Shown here in pieces: positions 25,600 through 34,399 of a DNA stretch of 64,000 nucleotides. The first letter of the stretch is position 1; each line of letters begins with the position of its first letter. The DNA comes from UBA8752 sp042095055 (GTDB taxonomy: Bacteria; Bacteroidota; Bacteroidia; Flavobacteriales_D; Sanyastnellaceae): positions 124,001 through 188,000 of the forward strand of contig JBELBZ010000001.1 in the NCBI GenBank assembly GCA_042095055.1. Reading direction: 5' to 3'. A program made the translations under genes and the position numbers. The notes under the pieces are model-generated. The model saw nothing but the letters and a program-made list of their open reading frames with translations, made no database searches and was not told where the DNA came from.

Positions 25600-26106
25600 A
25601 TGATGCGAAAAAATCCGGAAGTGTCCCCCAATGAAGAAATGCCGCTGCGTTGCGTGTGGCGATCACGACCTTATGACTTGGCTCAGGTTCGCGAGGCAGC
25701 TCAGGAGTTTTGGCAGTACATCCAGTGGGGAGATGTCGTCGCCATTCAAGCACCGATGGGGAGTGGAAAGACCACTTTTGTTGCGGCATTGGCCAAGTTC
25801 TTGGGGGCACAAGATGTGGCTTCGAGTCCCACTTTTGCGCTGTGCCAAGAATATCCCTTGGAGGAGGGCTTGGGTTCGAATGGGCAGCGCACCATTCGCC
25901 ACCTGGATTTGTACCGCATACAGCACGAATCTGAGTTGTTCGGGTTGGGTTGGGATGAATTGATGGAAGATGCCGGGGCAATCACCCTGGTAGAATGGCC
26001 AGAGCGCGCCGCAGACCACTTTCCAGAACGTGCCAAATTGCTGCGCATAGAACGCCAGCCTGATGGCCTTCGGCTCGCTGCTTTGTGGGTCAAGGAAACC
26101 GCGTAA
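25600..26106 (+). CDS. tsaE: tRNA threonylcarbamoyladenosine biosynthesis ATPase TsaE
   Basis: 168 residues. TsaE is the ATPase of the TsaBDE complex that makes t6A37 on ANN-decoding tRNAs. The Walker A motif APMGSGKTTFV lies near 49-59, followed by SSPTFALCQEY, HLDLYRI and the LVEWPERA motif. It sits between porX and ald, in the order seen in many Flavobacteriia. A second ATG one codon in is an equal start candidate. Confidence 0.95.
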   Translation: MMRKNPEVSPNEEMPLRCVWRSRPYDLAQVREAAQEFWQYIQWGDVVAIQAPMGSGKTTFVAALAKFLGAQDVASSPTFALCQEYPLEEGLGSNGQRTIRHLDLYRIQHESELFGLGWDELMEDAGAITLVEWPERAADHFPERAKLLRIERQPDGLRLAALWVKETA

Positions 26107-26131
26107 ATTCCGGTCGCCGTCCAATACAACT

Positions 26132-27352
26132 GTGGAAACCAAGGAACGCATCCGTCGGTTGGCCTTTCAGGCCGCCCTGTCCCCTCAAGAGGAATTGTTG
26201 CCGGTGCCTACGGGTGACCATTCATTGCGCATCGGAATCCCCAAGGAGATTGCCCTTCAGGAGAGAAGGGTGGCCCTGGATCCAGATGCCGTCGGGCTTT
26301 TGGTGGCACACGGCCACGAGGTGGTTGTGGAGACCGGGGCAGGAAAACACGCCCAGTTTACCGATACCGATTACAGCGAAGCGGGTGCGCGCATTGCACC
26401 AGACGCACGCTCTGTGTATGACAACGATGTGATCATCAAGGTGGCCCCGCCCCAAGAAGCGGAGTTGGAACACATGCGGGACCGCCAGACCATTTTCAGC
26501 GGGCTGCAATTGGCCACCAGGCCAGAAGCGACCATCGAAAAAATGATGGACCGCAAGATCACGGCAGTGGCTTGGGATTTCATGCAAGACCGGACGGGCA
26601 TTTTTCCGTTGGTGCGGGCCATGGGTGAAATCGCAGGCACAACCAGCATCTTGATTGCTGCCGAATACCTGTCACATCCCGAATTTGGGGATGGATCCAT
26701 GATGGGAGGCATGACGGGTGTCGCCCCTTCCGAAGTTGTGATCATTGGAGCGGGAACGGTGGGGGAATTCGCCACCCGTGCAGCCATCGGTCTCGGGGCT
26801 TCGGTGCGTGTGTTTGACGCCAGTCCATACCGCCTGAGGCGCTTGCGCGGCGAGATTGGAGGGCGCCTGTGGACGAGCACTTTTCACCCCAAAGTGCTGC
26901 GCGAATCGCTCAAGGAGGCCAATGTGGTCATCGGTGCTGTTCGGCCTCACCATGGCAGGACGCCGATGATCGTGACCGAAGACATGGTGCAGGCCATGCG
27001 CGATGGCGCTGTCATTGTGGATGTCAGCATCGACAGTGGGGGCTGTTTTGAAACCTCTCGGTTGACCAACCATCAAGACCCCGTGTTCGTGGAGCATGGT
27101 GTGACCCATTATGGGGTCACCAATATCCCGAGCCGTGTTCCGCGCACGGCGAGCCTCGCACTGTCCAACCAGTTGGGTCCACTGCTCAAGGAGGTGGGAG
27201 AAAGTGGAGGTGTCGACCGCGGGGCGGAGGCAAACCCCTTGTTTAGGAGTGGCCTTTACCTCTACAGGGGCAATGTCGTCAACAAGGACCTCGCAGAGGC
27301 CTTTGGCTGGCCATACAAAGACCTCAACCTGCTGTTGGCGACGTTGGACTGA
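26132..27352 (+). CDS. ald: Alanine dehydrogenase
   Basis: 406 residues from GTG at 26132. Catalyses reversible NAD-dependent deamination of alanine to pyruvate. The N-terminal substrate domain contains LRIGIPKEIALQERRVALDP. The NAD-binding Rossmann motif is IIGAGTVGEFA, followed by the catalytic-domain block DVSIDSGGCFETS and NIPSRVPRTAS. The frame is open to an ATG at 26063 inside tsaE; the GTG after the tsaE stop fits the family length and N terminus better. It is convergent with mutS. Confidence 0.93.
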   Translation: METKERIRRLAFQAALSPQEELLPVPTGDHSLRIGIPKEIALQERRVALDPDAVGLLVAHGHEVVVETGAGKHAQFTDTDYSEAGARIAPDARSVYDNDVIIKVAPPQEAELEHMRDRQTIFSGLQLATRPEATIEKMMDRKITAVAWDFMQDRTGIFPLVRAMGEIAGTTSILIAAEYLSHPEFGDGSMMGGMTGVAPSEVVIIGAGTVGEFATRAAIGLGASVRVFDASPYRLRRLRGEIGGRLWTSTFHPKVLRESLKEANVVIGAVRPHHGRTPMIVTEDMVQAMRDGAVIVDVSIDSGGCFETSRLTNHQDPVFVEHGVTHYGVTNIPSRVPRTASLALSNQLGPLLKEVGESGGVDRGAEANPLFRSGLYLYRGNVVNKDLAEAFGWPYKDLNLLLATLD

Positions 27353-27399
27353 GCAGCGGACCTCAGAGGCATTCAAGCCTTCTTAAATCAGGTCTCGGC

Positions 27400-30057
27400 T
27401 TATCCGCCCACCCGCTTCCGAACCTCGTGGAGCTTGAGCAGGGCTTCTACAGGCGTTAGACGGTCTATATCAAGCCCGAGAAGGTCTTCTTTGATGTCCT
27501 GCAGGACAGGATCATCGAGTTGAAAGAAGCTCATCTGAAGGCCCTCGCTGTCTACCTCTGTTTCGAGGGCTGCGCCACTGCGCTGTTCTTGGCGACCAGC
27601 ACCTTGCGATTCCAGACCTGTCAAGACCTCTTCGGCGCGCCGAACAAGGGATGCGGGCATGCCGGCCAACTTGGCGACGTGGATGCCAAAACTGTGTTCG
27701 CTGCCCCCTGGTATGAGTTTCCTGAGAAACACCACTTTGCCATCTTGTTGGCGCACGCTGACATTGGCATTGTGGATCCGAGGGAAGTGGTCCGCCATGC
27801 GGTTCAGCTCGTGGTAATGCGTGGCAAACAGGGTCTTGGCCCTGCTCTTGGGGTGCTCGTGGAGGAATTCAGCAATGGCCCAAGCGATGCTGATGCCATC
27901 GTATGTGCTCGTTCCACGTCCGATTTCGTCCAGCAAGACCAGCGACCGGTCGGACAGGTTGTGCAGGATGGAGGCCGTCTCGTTCATCTCCACCATAAAC
28001 GTGGATTCACCAGCACTGAGGTTGTCGGAGGCACCTACACGGGTGAAAACCTTGTCCACCACCCCCATCCGCACCGACCGTGCAGGCACATAGCATCCCA
28101 TTTGCGCCATGAGTGTGATGAGCGCCGTTTGGCGCAATAGGGCACTTTTACCGGACATGTTGGGTCCGGTGATCATCAGGATTTGCTGGTGGTCTCGGTC
28201 CAAGGCGACGTCGTTGGCCACATAGCTTTCACCGTCCGGGAGGCAGCGCTCGATCACGGGGTGCCGGCCTCCGACAATTTCCAGTTCGGAGCCTTCAACC
28301 AAGGTGGGCCTCGTGTAACCGTGGTCTTCTGCGAGGGTCGCGAAGCCGAGCAGGAGGTCGAGCCCGGCTACTGCGCGCGCTGTCGCCTGTAGCACCGGCA
28401 GAAATGGGTGCATGGCTGTGACCAACCGCGTGTAGGCCTCACGTTCCACGACATCGAGCCGTTCCTCTGCATTGAGAATGCGTTGCTCGAGGTCCTTGAG
28501 TTCAGGCGTGATGTAGCGCTCAGCCTGGGTCAGGGTTTGCTTGCGAATCCAGGTTTCGGGCACCTTGTCCTTGTGTGCATGTCGGACTTCGAGGTAGTAT
28601 CCAAAGACGTTGTTGAAGGCAATCTTGAGGGAGGTGATGCCGGTGGCTTCGGCCTCTCTCGTGCGGATTCCTTCCATTTTGGCTTTGCCATTGTCGCGCA
28701 AGTCGCGCAACTGGTCCAGCTCTTCGACGACACCAGAGGCGATGGAGGCTCCCTTTCCGAGGACACCAGGCGGGTCGTCCGTCAATTCTGTGCGCAGTTG
28801 CTCGAGGGCAGCATCTGCAGGGTCCAATCGGCCGGCCCAACGCCCGATCACCGCATCGTCGGAGCTGTCCACCATGAGGCGCAGCGCTTCGACAGCGGTC
28901 AGGGCCTGGCGCAGCTTTTTGAGCTCGGCGGGGGAGATGCGCACGGCGGCGGTTTTGGCCAGCAAGCGCTCCAAGTCGCCAATTTGACCGAGCTCGGCGA
29001 TGAGCTCGGCACGCATTTCGGGCTGGGCCAAAAACGCGGAGACGGCTTCGTGGCGTCGGGCAATGGCGCCCGCATCGCAAAGGGGTTGTGCGATCCATCG
29101 GCGCAACATCCTCGCGCCCATCGGCGTGGCTGAACGGTCGAGGATATCGACCAGAGCTGTGCCTTCCGGGTGGGTAGGGGCCAAGAGTTCAAGGTTGCGG
29201 ATGGTAAAGCCATCCATGGCCACGTTTTGCCCCCATTCTACACGGCCCAAAGAAGCGATGTGCGCCATGCGGTCGTGCTTGGTCGTACCCACGTAGTGCA
29301 TGGCGGCTCCCGCGGCAATCACAGCCAGGGGCTGTCCATCGAGGCCAAATCCCTTGAGGTTTTTGGTGCCGAAGTGCCCTTCTAGTGTTTCCCTTGCAAA
29401 GTCCAACTGCCACACCCAGTCGTCCAGTGGAAAGCGGTAGCCGCTCAGCTGAAGCGAAGTGGGTTCGCCATGCCGCAGGTGCAGGGTCTCTTTGGGACGG
29501 AAGGTCCGCAGCAAAGGCGCGATGTCTTCGGGCGCACCTTCCGCAGCGAGAAATTCACCGGTTGATACATCCAGAAAGGCCACACCAGCGCGCTCTCGTT
29601 TGGCCGCACCGCGGCCTTCCATGGCGACGTGCACCGCTGCGAGCCAGTTGTTTTCGCGCGCCTCCAAAACTTGGTCATTCAGGGCCACACCTGGCGTGAC
29701 CATTTCTGTCACACCGCGTTTGACAATGGTCTTGGTGGTCTTGGGGTCTTCCAGCTGATCGCAAACAGCCACCCGGTGACCAGCGCGCACCAATTTGGGC
29801 AGGTAGTTCTCGAGCGCGTGATGAGGGAACCCCGCGAGTTCAATGTCGGCAGCCGCTCCGTTTTTTCTGGCGGTGAGTACGATGTTGAGCACCTTGGCCG
29901 CTGTCACAGCATCGGAACCAAACGTCTCATAGAAATCACCCACCCGAAAAAGCAACAAGGCATCGGGGTGTTGGGCTTTGACGCGGTTGTATTGCGCCAT
30001 CAACGGCGTTTCCTTGGCGGCTTTGGCCGCTTTCGCTTTCCCCTTGGCCTGCGCCAT
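27400..30057 (-). CDS. mutS: DNA mismatch repair protein MutS
   Basis: 885 residues. The mismatch-binding Phe-x-Glu is in FRVGDFYETFGSDA near the N terminus. The core and lever domains follow, and the ATPase has Walker A GPNMSGKSALL, Walker B LVLLDEIGRGTSTYDG and the FATHYHEL motif. The C-terminal helical dimerisation part ends LHEVRKRVGG. The first 17 residues are an unusual Lys/Ala-rich tail (AQAKGKAKAAKAAKE). It starts 6 bases after clpX on the same strand, so it is likely co-transcribed with clpP-clpX. Confidence 0.97.
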   Translation of the reverse strand: MAQAKGKAKAAKAAKETPLMAQYNRVKAQHPDALLLFRVGDFYETFGSDAVTAAKVLNIVLTARKNGAAADIELAGFPHHALENYLPKLVRAGHRVAVCDQLEDPKTTKTIVKRGVTEMVTPGVALNDQVLEARENNWLAAVHVAMEGRGAAKRERAGVAFLDVSTGEFLAAEGAPEDIAPLLRTFRPKETLHLRHGEPTSLQLSGYRFPLDDWVWQLDFARETLEGHFGTKNLKGFGLDGQPLAVIAAGAAMHYVGTTKHDRMAHIASLGRVEWGQNVAMDGFTIRNLELLAPTHPEGTALVDILDRSATPMGARMLRRWIAQPLCDAGAIARRHEAVSAFLAQPEMRAELIAELGQIGDLERLLAKTAAVRISPAELKKLRQALTAVEALRLMVDSSDDAVIGRWAGRLDPADAALEQLRTELTDDPPGVLGKGASIASGVVEELDQLRDLRDNGKAKMEGIRTREAEATGITSLKIAFNNVFGYYLEVRHAHKDKVPETWIRKQTLTQAERYITPELKDLEQRILNAEERLDVVEREAYTRLVTAMHPFLPVLQATARAVAGLDLLLGFATLAEDHGYTRPTLVEGSELEIVGGRHPVIERCLPDGESYVANDVALDRDHQQILMITGPNMSGKSALLRQTALITLMAQMGCYVPARSVRMGVVDKVFTRVGASDNLSAGESTFMVEMNETASILHNLSDRSLVLLDEIGRGTSTYDGISIAWAIAEFLHEHPKSRAKTLFATHYHELNRMADHFPRIHNANVSVRQQDGKVVFLRKLIPGGSEHSFGIHVAKLAGMPASLVRRAEEVLTGLESQGAGRQEQRSGAALETEVDSEGLQMSFFQLDDPVLQDIKEDLLGLDIDRLTPVEALLKLHEVRKRVGG

Positions 30058-30063
30058 TGGGGG

Positions 30064-31290
30064 TCAGGATGCGACTTTGAGGCGACCGGTATCGCTGTCG
30101 CCAAACTGTTGTTTGGCATACTCTGCGGTGATGCGGAGGCTGTCCACATCATCCTTTCCAGGGAGTTCAAACATGGCGTTGCTCAGGACGGCTTCGCAAA
30201 TGCTCCTCAATCCACGGGCCCCCAATTTGAATTCTACGGCCCTTTCCACAATGAAGTCCAATGCGTCTGCATCAAACTGCAGGTCAATCCCGTCAATTTC
30301 AAAAAGGCGCTGATACTGCTTGATCAGGGCGTTTTTAGGCTCGGTCAGGATGCGGCGAAGCGCCTCCGGATCCAGGGGGTCCAGGTGGGTCAGCACCGGG
30401 AAACGACCGATCAGTTCCGGAATCAAACCAAAGCTGCGCAAGTCAGATGGAGCAATGGAGGAGAGCAAGGTCTCAGGGCGTTGCTCGGCATCTGTGGTAA
30501 AACCAATGCTCGAGGTGGCGATTCTCCGTTCAATGTGCTGTTCAATGCCGTTAAAGGCACCGCCACAGACAAAGAGAATGTTGCGCGTATTGATGGAGAT
30601 GAGCTTTTGCTCAGGGTGCTTGCGGCCCCCTTGGGGCGGGACGTTGACTTCGGCCCCTTCGAGCAATTTGAGCAACGCTTGCTGCACCCCTTCTCCACTC
30701 ACATCTCGGGTGATGGATGGGTTGTCGCTCTTGCGCGCCACCTTGTCAATCTCATCGATAAAAACAATGCCGCGCTCGGCCTTGGACACATCGTAATCGG
30801 CCGACTGAAGCAAGCGCGAGAGCACGCTTTCTACATCTTCACCGACATAGCCAGCCTCGGTCAGGATGGTGGCATCTGCAATGCAAAAGGGCACCTTGAG
30901 CAGCCGCGCAATGCTGCGGGCCAGCAGGGTCTTGCCTGTCCCCGTCTCCCCAACCAAAACAATGTTGGACTTGTCGATTTCAATGTCTCCCTCTCCAGCA
31001 GGATGGGCAAGGCGCTTGTAGTGGTTGTACACCGCCACACTCAATGTGCGCTTGGCATTTTCTTGGCCAATCACATAATCGTCGAGAAAGCGCTTGATGT
31101 CCGCTGGACGGTCCATCTGCAGCCCGGGGTCGAAGCCGGCATCGCTGTCGTCGTTCCGCTCTTCTTTTACGATGGCTTCCGCCTGTTCGATACAATGGTC
31201 GCAGATGTGGCCCGTCACCCCCGCAATGAGGATGTCGACTTCCGACTTCTTGCGCCCACAGAAAGAGCAGTTGATTTCGCGGTCCGCCAT
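30064..31290 (-). CDS. clpX: ATP-dependent Clp protease ATP-binding subunit ClpX
   Basis: 408 residues. The N-terminal zinc domain has ligands in CSFCGRKKS and HICDHC. The AAA+ module has Walker A GETGTGKTLLARS and Walker B VFIDEIDKVA, then the sensor and C-terminal small domain. ClpX unfolds substrates and feeds them to ClpP. It follows clpP by 7 bases and is followed by mutS 6 bases later. Confidence 0.98.
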   Translation of the reverse strand: MADREINCSFCGRKKSEVDILIAGVTGHICDHCIEQAEAIVKEERNDDSDAGFDPGLQMDRPADIKRFLDDYVIGQENAKRTLSVAVYNHYKRLAHPAGEGDIEIDKSNIVLVGETGTGKTLLARSIARLLKVPFCIADATILTEAGYVGEDVESVLSRLLQSADYDVSKAERGIVFIDEIDKVARKSDNPSITRDVSGEGVQQALLKLLEGAEVNVPPQGGRKHPEQKLISINTRNILFVCGGAFNGIEQHIERRIATSSIGFTTDAEQRPETLLSSIAPSDLRSFGLIPELIGRFPVLTHLDPLDPEALRRILTEPKNALIKQYQRLFEIDGIDLQFDADALDFIVERAVEFKLGARGLRSICEAVLSNAMFELPGKDDVDSLRITAEYAKQQFGDSDTGRLKVAS

Positions 31291-31297
31291 GGTGTTG

Positions 31298-31984
31298 TCA
31301 GTCTTGTTTGCGCTCGAGGACCTCGTCGATCATGCCGTAAGCCTTGGCTTCTTCGGCGATCATCCAGTAGTCCCGGTCGCTGTCCTCCCACACTTTTTTG
31401 TAGTCCTGTCCGCTGTGGTGTGCGATGATCTTGTACAGCTCCTCCTTGAGCTTCATGATTTCCCTCGCCGTGATTTCGATGTCGCTCGCTTGTCCGCGTG
31501 CTCCTCCGAGGGGCTGGTGAATCATGGTCCGGCTGTGCTTGAGTCCAGTGCGCTTGCCCGCAGCTCCAGCGCACAACAACACAGCACCCATTGAGGCGGC
31601 CATTCCTGTGCAGATGGTGGCGACGTCAGGGCGGATGTACTGCATCGTATCGTAGATGCCCAGTCCGGCATAAACACTTCCTCCCGGTGAGTTGATGTAA
31701 ATCTGAATGTCCTTGGTGGGGTCGGTGGACTCCAAAAACAACATTTGTGCCTGAATGATATTGGCGATGTAGTCATCGACCCCGGTACCGAGGAAGATGA
31801 TTCGGTCTGCCATCAGTCGGGAGAAGACGTCCACTTCTCGGAACGGCATCTGCCGTTCTTCGATGACCGTGCGGGTCATGTTCTCCGGACCGTGAACGGC
31901 GGAGATGTAATCTTCAACGTGGTGGCTGGTGAAGCCGCGGTCTTGGACGGCGTACTTCAGAAATTCCTTGCGCGTGCTCATCAT
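31298..31984 (-). CDS. clpP: ATP-dependent Clp protease proteolytic subunit ClpP
   Basis: 228 residues. The serine protease triad is visible: Ser131 in GMAASMGA, His156 in TMIHQPLGG and Asp205 in DRDYW. The N-terminal extension before the mature core (about 30 residues) may be processed. It forms the proteolytic barrel for ClpX, encoded directly downstream. The first two codons are both ATG, so the start may be 31984 or 31981. A TAACTTTC promoter-like box ends 10 bases upstream. Trigger factor precedes it, the classical tig-clpP-clpX order. Confidence 0.98.
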   Translation of the reverse strand: MMSTRKEFLKYAVQDRGFTSHHVEDYISAVHGPENMTRTVIEERQMPFREVDVFSRLMADRIIFLGTGVDDYIANIIQAQMLFLESTDPTKDIQIYINSPGGSVYAGLGIYDTMQYIRPDVATICTGMAASMGAVLLCAGAAGKRTGLKHSRTMIHQPLGGARGQASDIEITAREIMKLKEELYKIIAHHSGQDYKKVWEDSDRDYWMIAEEAKAYGMIDEVLERKQD

Positions 31985-31994
31985 AGTATGGCCC

Positions 31995-32002
31995 GAAAGT
32001 TA
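31995..32002 (-). promoter_or_regulatory. Promoter-like -7 box before clpP
   Basis: Minus strand TAACTTTC, one mismatch from TAnnTTTG, ending 10 bases before the clpP ATG, in the 49-base gap after tig. Confidence 0.4.
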
Positions 32003-32033
32003 GTTCCAGACGGCCATTGGTCCACAGGCAGAA

Positions 32034-33389
32034 TCAAAGGGAACGTACGATTTCCATCCACTCCTCGTGGGAAACCTCTTTCTCCTTGATTTTGGCGAGT
32101 TCCCGCAGTTTGTCGATGGCCTTGCGTTCATAGATCGATTCGGCCACCCTGCGCACCTCTTTTTGGTCGCTCATCATCTGCGCGATCATCGGTTCGAGCT
32201 GCTCGGCTTCAAGGGGAATACCGTATTGGGAATACTGGGCCTTGATGGCGTTCCCGGCTTCGGCTTGGATCTCTTCTCCCTCCACTTCGATGCTGTGCTC
32301 ATCGATAATGTGGTTCTGGATGACCTGCCATTTGATGCCTTTGGCGTATTCCGAAAACTCCGATTCAATCTCTTCTGCGGTGATGGGCTTTTCGTTGGCC
32401 ACGCGGATCCAGCGCTTCAAAAAGTCCTCTGGAAGTGGGGGGTTCAATTTGTCCACGACCTCCTCCACGAACTTCCGGCGGAATACACGGTCACCATCGC
32501 GCTCGAAAATCCGGCGCAAGTCCTCTTCCACTTTTCCTCGGAAGGCCTCCTCATCCTTGACGACATCCTCTCCGAACAGCTTGTCATAAAGCTCCTCCCC
32601 GAGCTCGGCAGGTTCGATGTGGCGGATTTCCTTGACCGTGAAGCGCAGCGGATTTGTGAACTCGGCAGCGGCATTTCGGTCAATGCCCAAAAGGCGGGCC
32701 AGGTCATCGGCATCCTTGGACACTTTTCCTGGCTTGACCACCACTTCGGCGTCTTTCTTCAATCCCACAAGCGCTTTGCTGGTCTGCTTGTCCTTGATTT
32801 CTGACAAGGTGATGGTGCCTTCGTGCATGATGCCACCGGGCTTGATTTCCTTGCCGTCAGGTTCCAACTCTACAAAATCGCCGATGAGCAGATCCTCTGC
32901 ACCCGCCTCATCCCGTTCGGACATTTTGCCGTAGCGACGGCGTAAATCCCCAATTTGTTCATCAATCAAAGTGGCGTCAATGCGCACCTTGTGGTTGACA
33001 AACTTGGTGAACCAGCCAAACTTGATGTCTACTGTCGGGCTCAATCCAATGTCGTAGCGGAAGGTGAATACATCTGGCTTGTCCCAGTTCCCATCGCTTT
33101 CGTTCTCCACGGTGGGGATGGGCTGGCCCAAAAGCCGCAGCTTTTCCTCCCGGATGTAGCCGTCGAGCCGTGCACCAAGAATCTTGTTGAGCTCATCCGC
33201 CAGCACGGCTTTCCCGTATTGCTTGCGCACCAATTGAATGGGCACTTTTCCAGGGCGAAAGCCCGGCATTTTCACCTGCTTCCGGTATTCCTCCAGAATG
33301 CCTTCCACTTTTTCCCGGTAATCTTCCGGATGCACCTTAACCGTTAGGACGCCATTCAGCGCATCAGTATTCTCTTTGGTGATTTCCAT
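32034..33389 (-). CDS. tig: Trigger factor
   Basis: 451 residues. Ribosome-bound chaperone for nascent chains. The N-terminal ribosome-binding domain carries the signature MPGFRPGKVPIQLVRKQYG. The central part replaces the classical FKBP domain with a diverged sequence, as is usual in Bacteroidota, and a long helical C-terminal arm follows (from about 270). It is upstream of clpP and downstream of tRNA-Leu on the same strand. Confidence 0.95.
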   Translation of the reverse strand: MEITKENTDALNGVLTVKVHPEDYREKVEGILEEYRKQVKMPGFRPGKVPIQLVRKQYGKAVLADELNKILGARLDGYIREEKLRLLGQPIPTVENESDGNWDKPDVFTFRYDIGLSPTVDIKFGWFTKFVNHKVRIDATLIDEQIGDLRRRYGKMSERDEAGAEDLLIGDFVELEPDGKEIKPGGIMHEGTITLSEIKDKQTSKALVGLKKDAEVVVKPGKVSKDADDLARLLGIDRNAAAEFTNPLRFTVKEIRHIEPAELGEELYDKLFGEDVVKDEEAFRGKVEEDLRRIFERDGDRVFRRKFVEEVVDKLNPPLPEDFLKRWIRVANEKPITAEEIESEFSEYAKGIKWQVIQNHIIDEHSIEVEGEEIQAEAGNAIKAQYSQYGIPLEAEQLEPMIAQMMSDQKEVRRVAESIYERKAIDKLRELAKIKEKEVSHEEWMEIVRSL

Positions 33390-33421
33390 GGCTTGGTTAT
33401 GCCTTCGGTTTTAATAAAGAG

Positions 33422-33503
<82 letters not shown>

Positions 33504-33511
33504 AGGGAGCG

Positions 33512-33519
33512 CGAAGATA
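33512..33519 (-). promoter_or_regulatory. Promoter -7 box for tRNA-Leu
   Basis: Minus strand TATCTTCG, one mismatch from TAnnTTTG, ending 8 bases before the mature 5' end of the tRNA. A tRNA must be transcribed from just upstream of its mature end, so this anchors the spacing between this box type and the transcription start in this genome. Confidence 0.55.
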
Positions 33520-33640
33520 GGCTTTCCATTGACGGGGACGAAGCGTTGACGGGCGTCTGTGAATTGGGGGTCAAATGGCCGCATTGGTGGTGCAGTTTGG
33601 CGCTGTGCTCTCCCTGTTTTTAGCACATATGGTGGCCCAA

Positions 33641-34399
33641 ATGGTGTCCCAGAAGGCCGGCCTGTTCGGGAAGAAACCCCGATTAAGGTCGGCCTTTGCT
33701 GGAGGCGGAATCACGTGGTTGTTGGTGTTTTCAGGTTGCCCAAACTTTCGCGCACAGGAGGAAGCCCGCGATCTGGTGCCCCAGAAATGGGGCCTTCACC
33801 TGCGGGCTGCAGATCCCGGAGTCTGGACCATCGCTTTGAGCGCCCAAGGAAAGCGGCGGATTGGATCGGGAGGGGGATGGCAGGTTTACCTGCAATGCAG
33901 CCAAGGGGGAATGGCCGAGGGTCGTTTGCAACGCTGGATGGCGTTGGATGATCAGGTTTATTTGGGCAGCGGATTCGCTGTGAATACCCTTGGAATTGGG
34001 AGTTTTTTGCTTTCTGTCGGGGGGCAACATGGGGCCGCCCACATCTCCATACCATTGCGGCAGCCAGCCGCGCGCCCACTGGCCTCATCATGGCAGTGGT
34101 CTGCCAGGGTTCCCCTGCGGAACAGCACCTATGGGGTGGCCGACCTTCGGTGGCGCCCAGGGGCGTTGCCTTTGCTTTCCTTGACCGCGGCCTCCCTAAA
34201 ATGGGCACTGGGCGCTGGAGCGGCCGGGGCTTGGCTGTCATGGGGTCACCCCATCAAGGGACACACCGGGGTCGAATGGCGGGTGACAATGGGGGTGCTG
34301 AGGGGAGATGTTCCGTGGATGGGATGGGATTGGGGTTCGGTCAGGGCATTTGGATCCGACCCCGCGCAGCAATGGCACTTGAATGGGTTGTGGCCATGA
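33641..34399 (+). CDS. Predicted exported protein, coupled to the following outer-membrane protein
   Basis: Unrecognised family, 252 residues from the ATG at 33641. From there a good signal peptide is seen: basic start (KKPRLR), hydrophobic core and cleavage after FRA with Gln next (QEEARD). The frame is open to an ATG at 33575, but that start lacks a basic region. The mature part is rich in Gly, Trp and alternating hydrophobics (WQVYLQCSQGG, VYLGSGFAVNTLGIGSFLLSVGG), which suggests a small beta-barrel or beta-sandwich in the envelope. Its TGA overlaps the next gene's ATG (ATGA at 34396-34399), so the two are translationally coupled and probably work together. Confidence 0.65.
   Translation: MVSQKAGLFGKKPRLRSAFAGGGITWLLVFSGCPNFRAQEEARDLVPQKWGLHLRAADPGVWTIALSAQGKRRIGSGGGWQVYLQCSQGGMAEGRLQRWMALDDQVYLGSGFAVNTLGIGSFLLSVGGQHGAAHISIPLRQPAARPLASSWQWSARVPLRNSTYGVADLRWRPGALPLLSLTAASLKWALGAGAAGAWLSWGHPIKGHTGVEWRVTMGVLRGDVPWMGWDWGSVRAFGSDPAQQWHLNGLWP

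Noticed and set aside
29629..31428. 599-codon plus-strand frame
   Set aside because: Antisense to mutS and clpX, both with intact motifs; a reverse-strand shadow typical of high-GC DNA.
34090..34395. N-terminal 102-codon extension of the outer-membrane protein frame
   Set aside because: It lies out of frame inside the preceding gene; the ATG at 34396 has a signal peptide and an ATGA overlap, so translation starts there.
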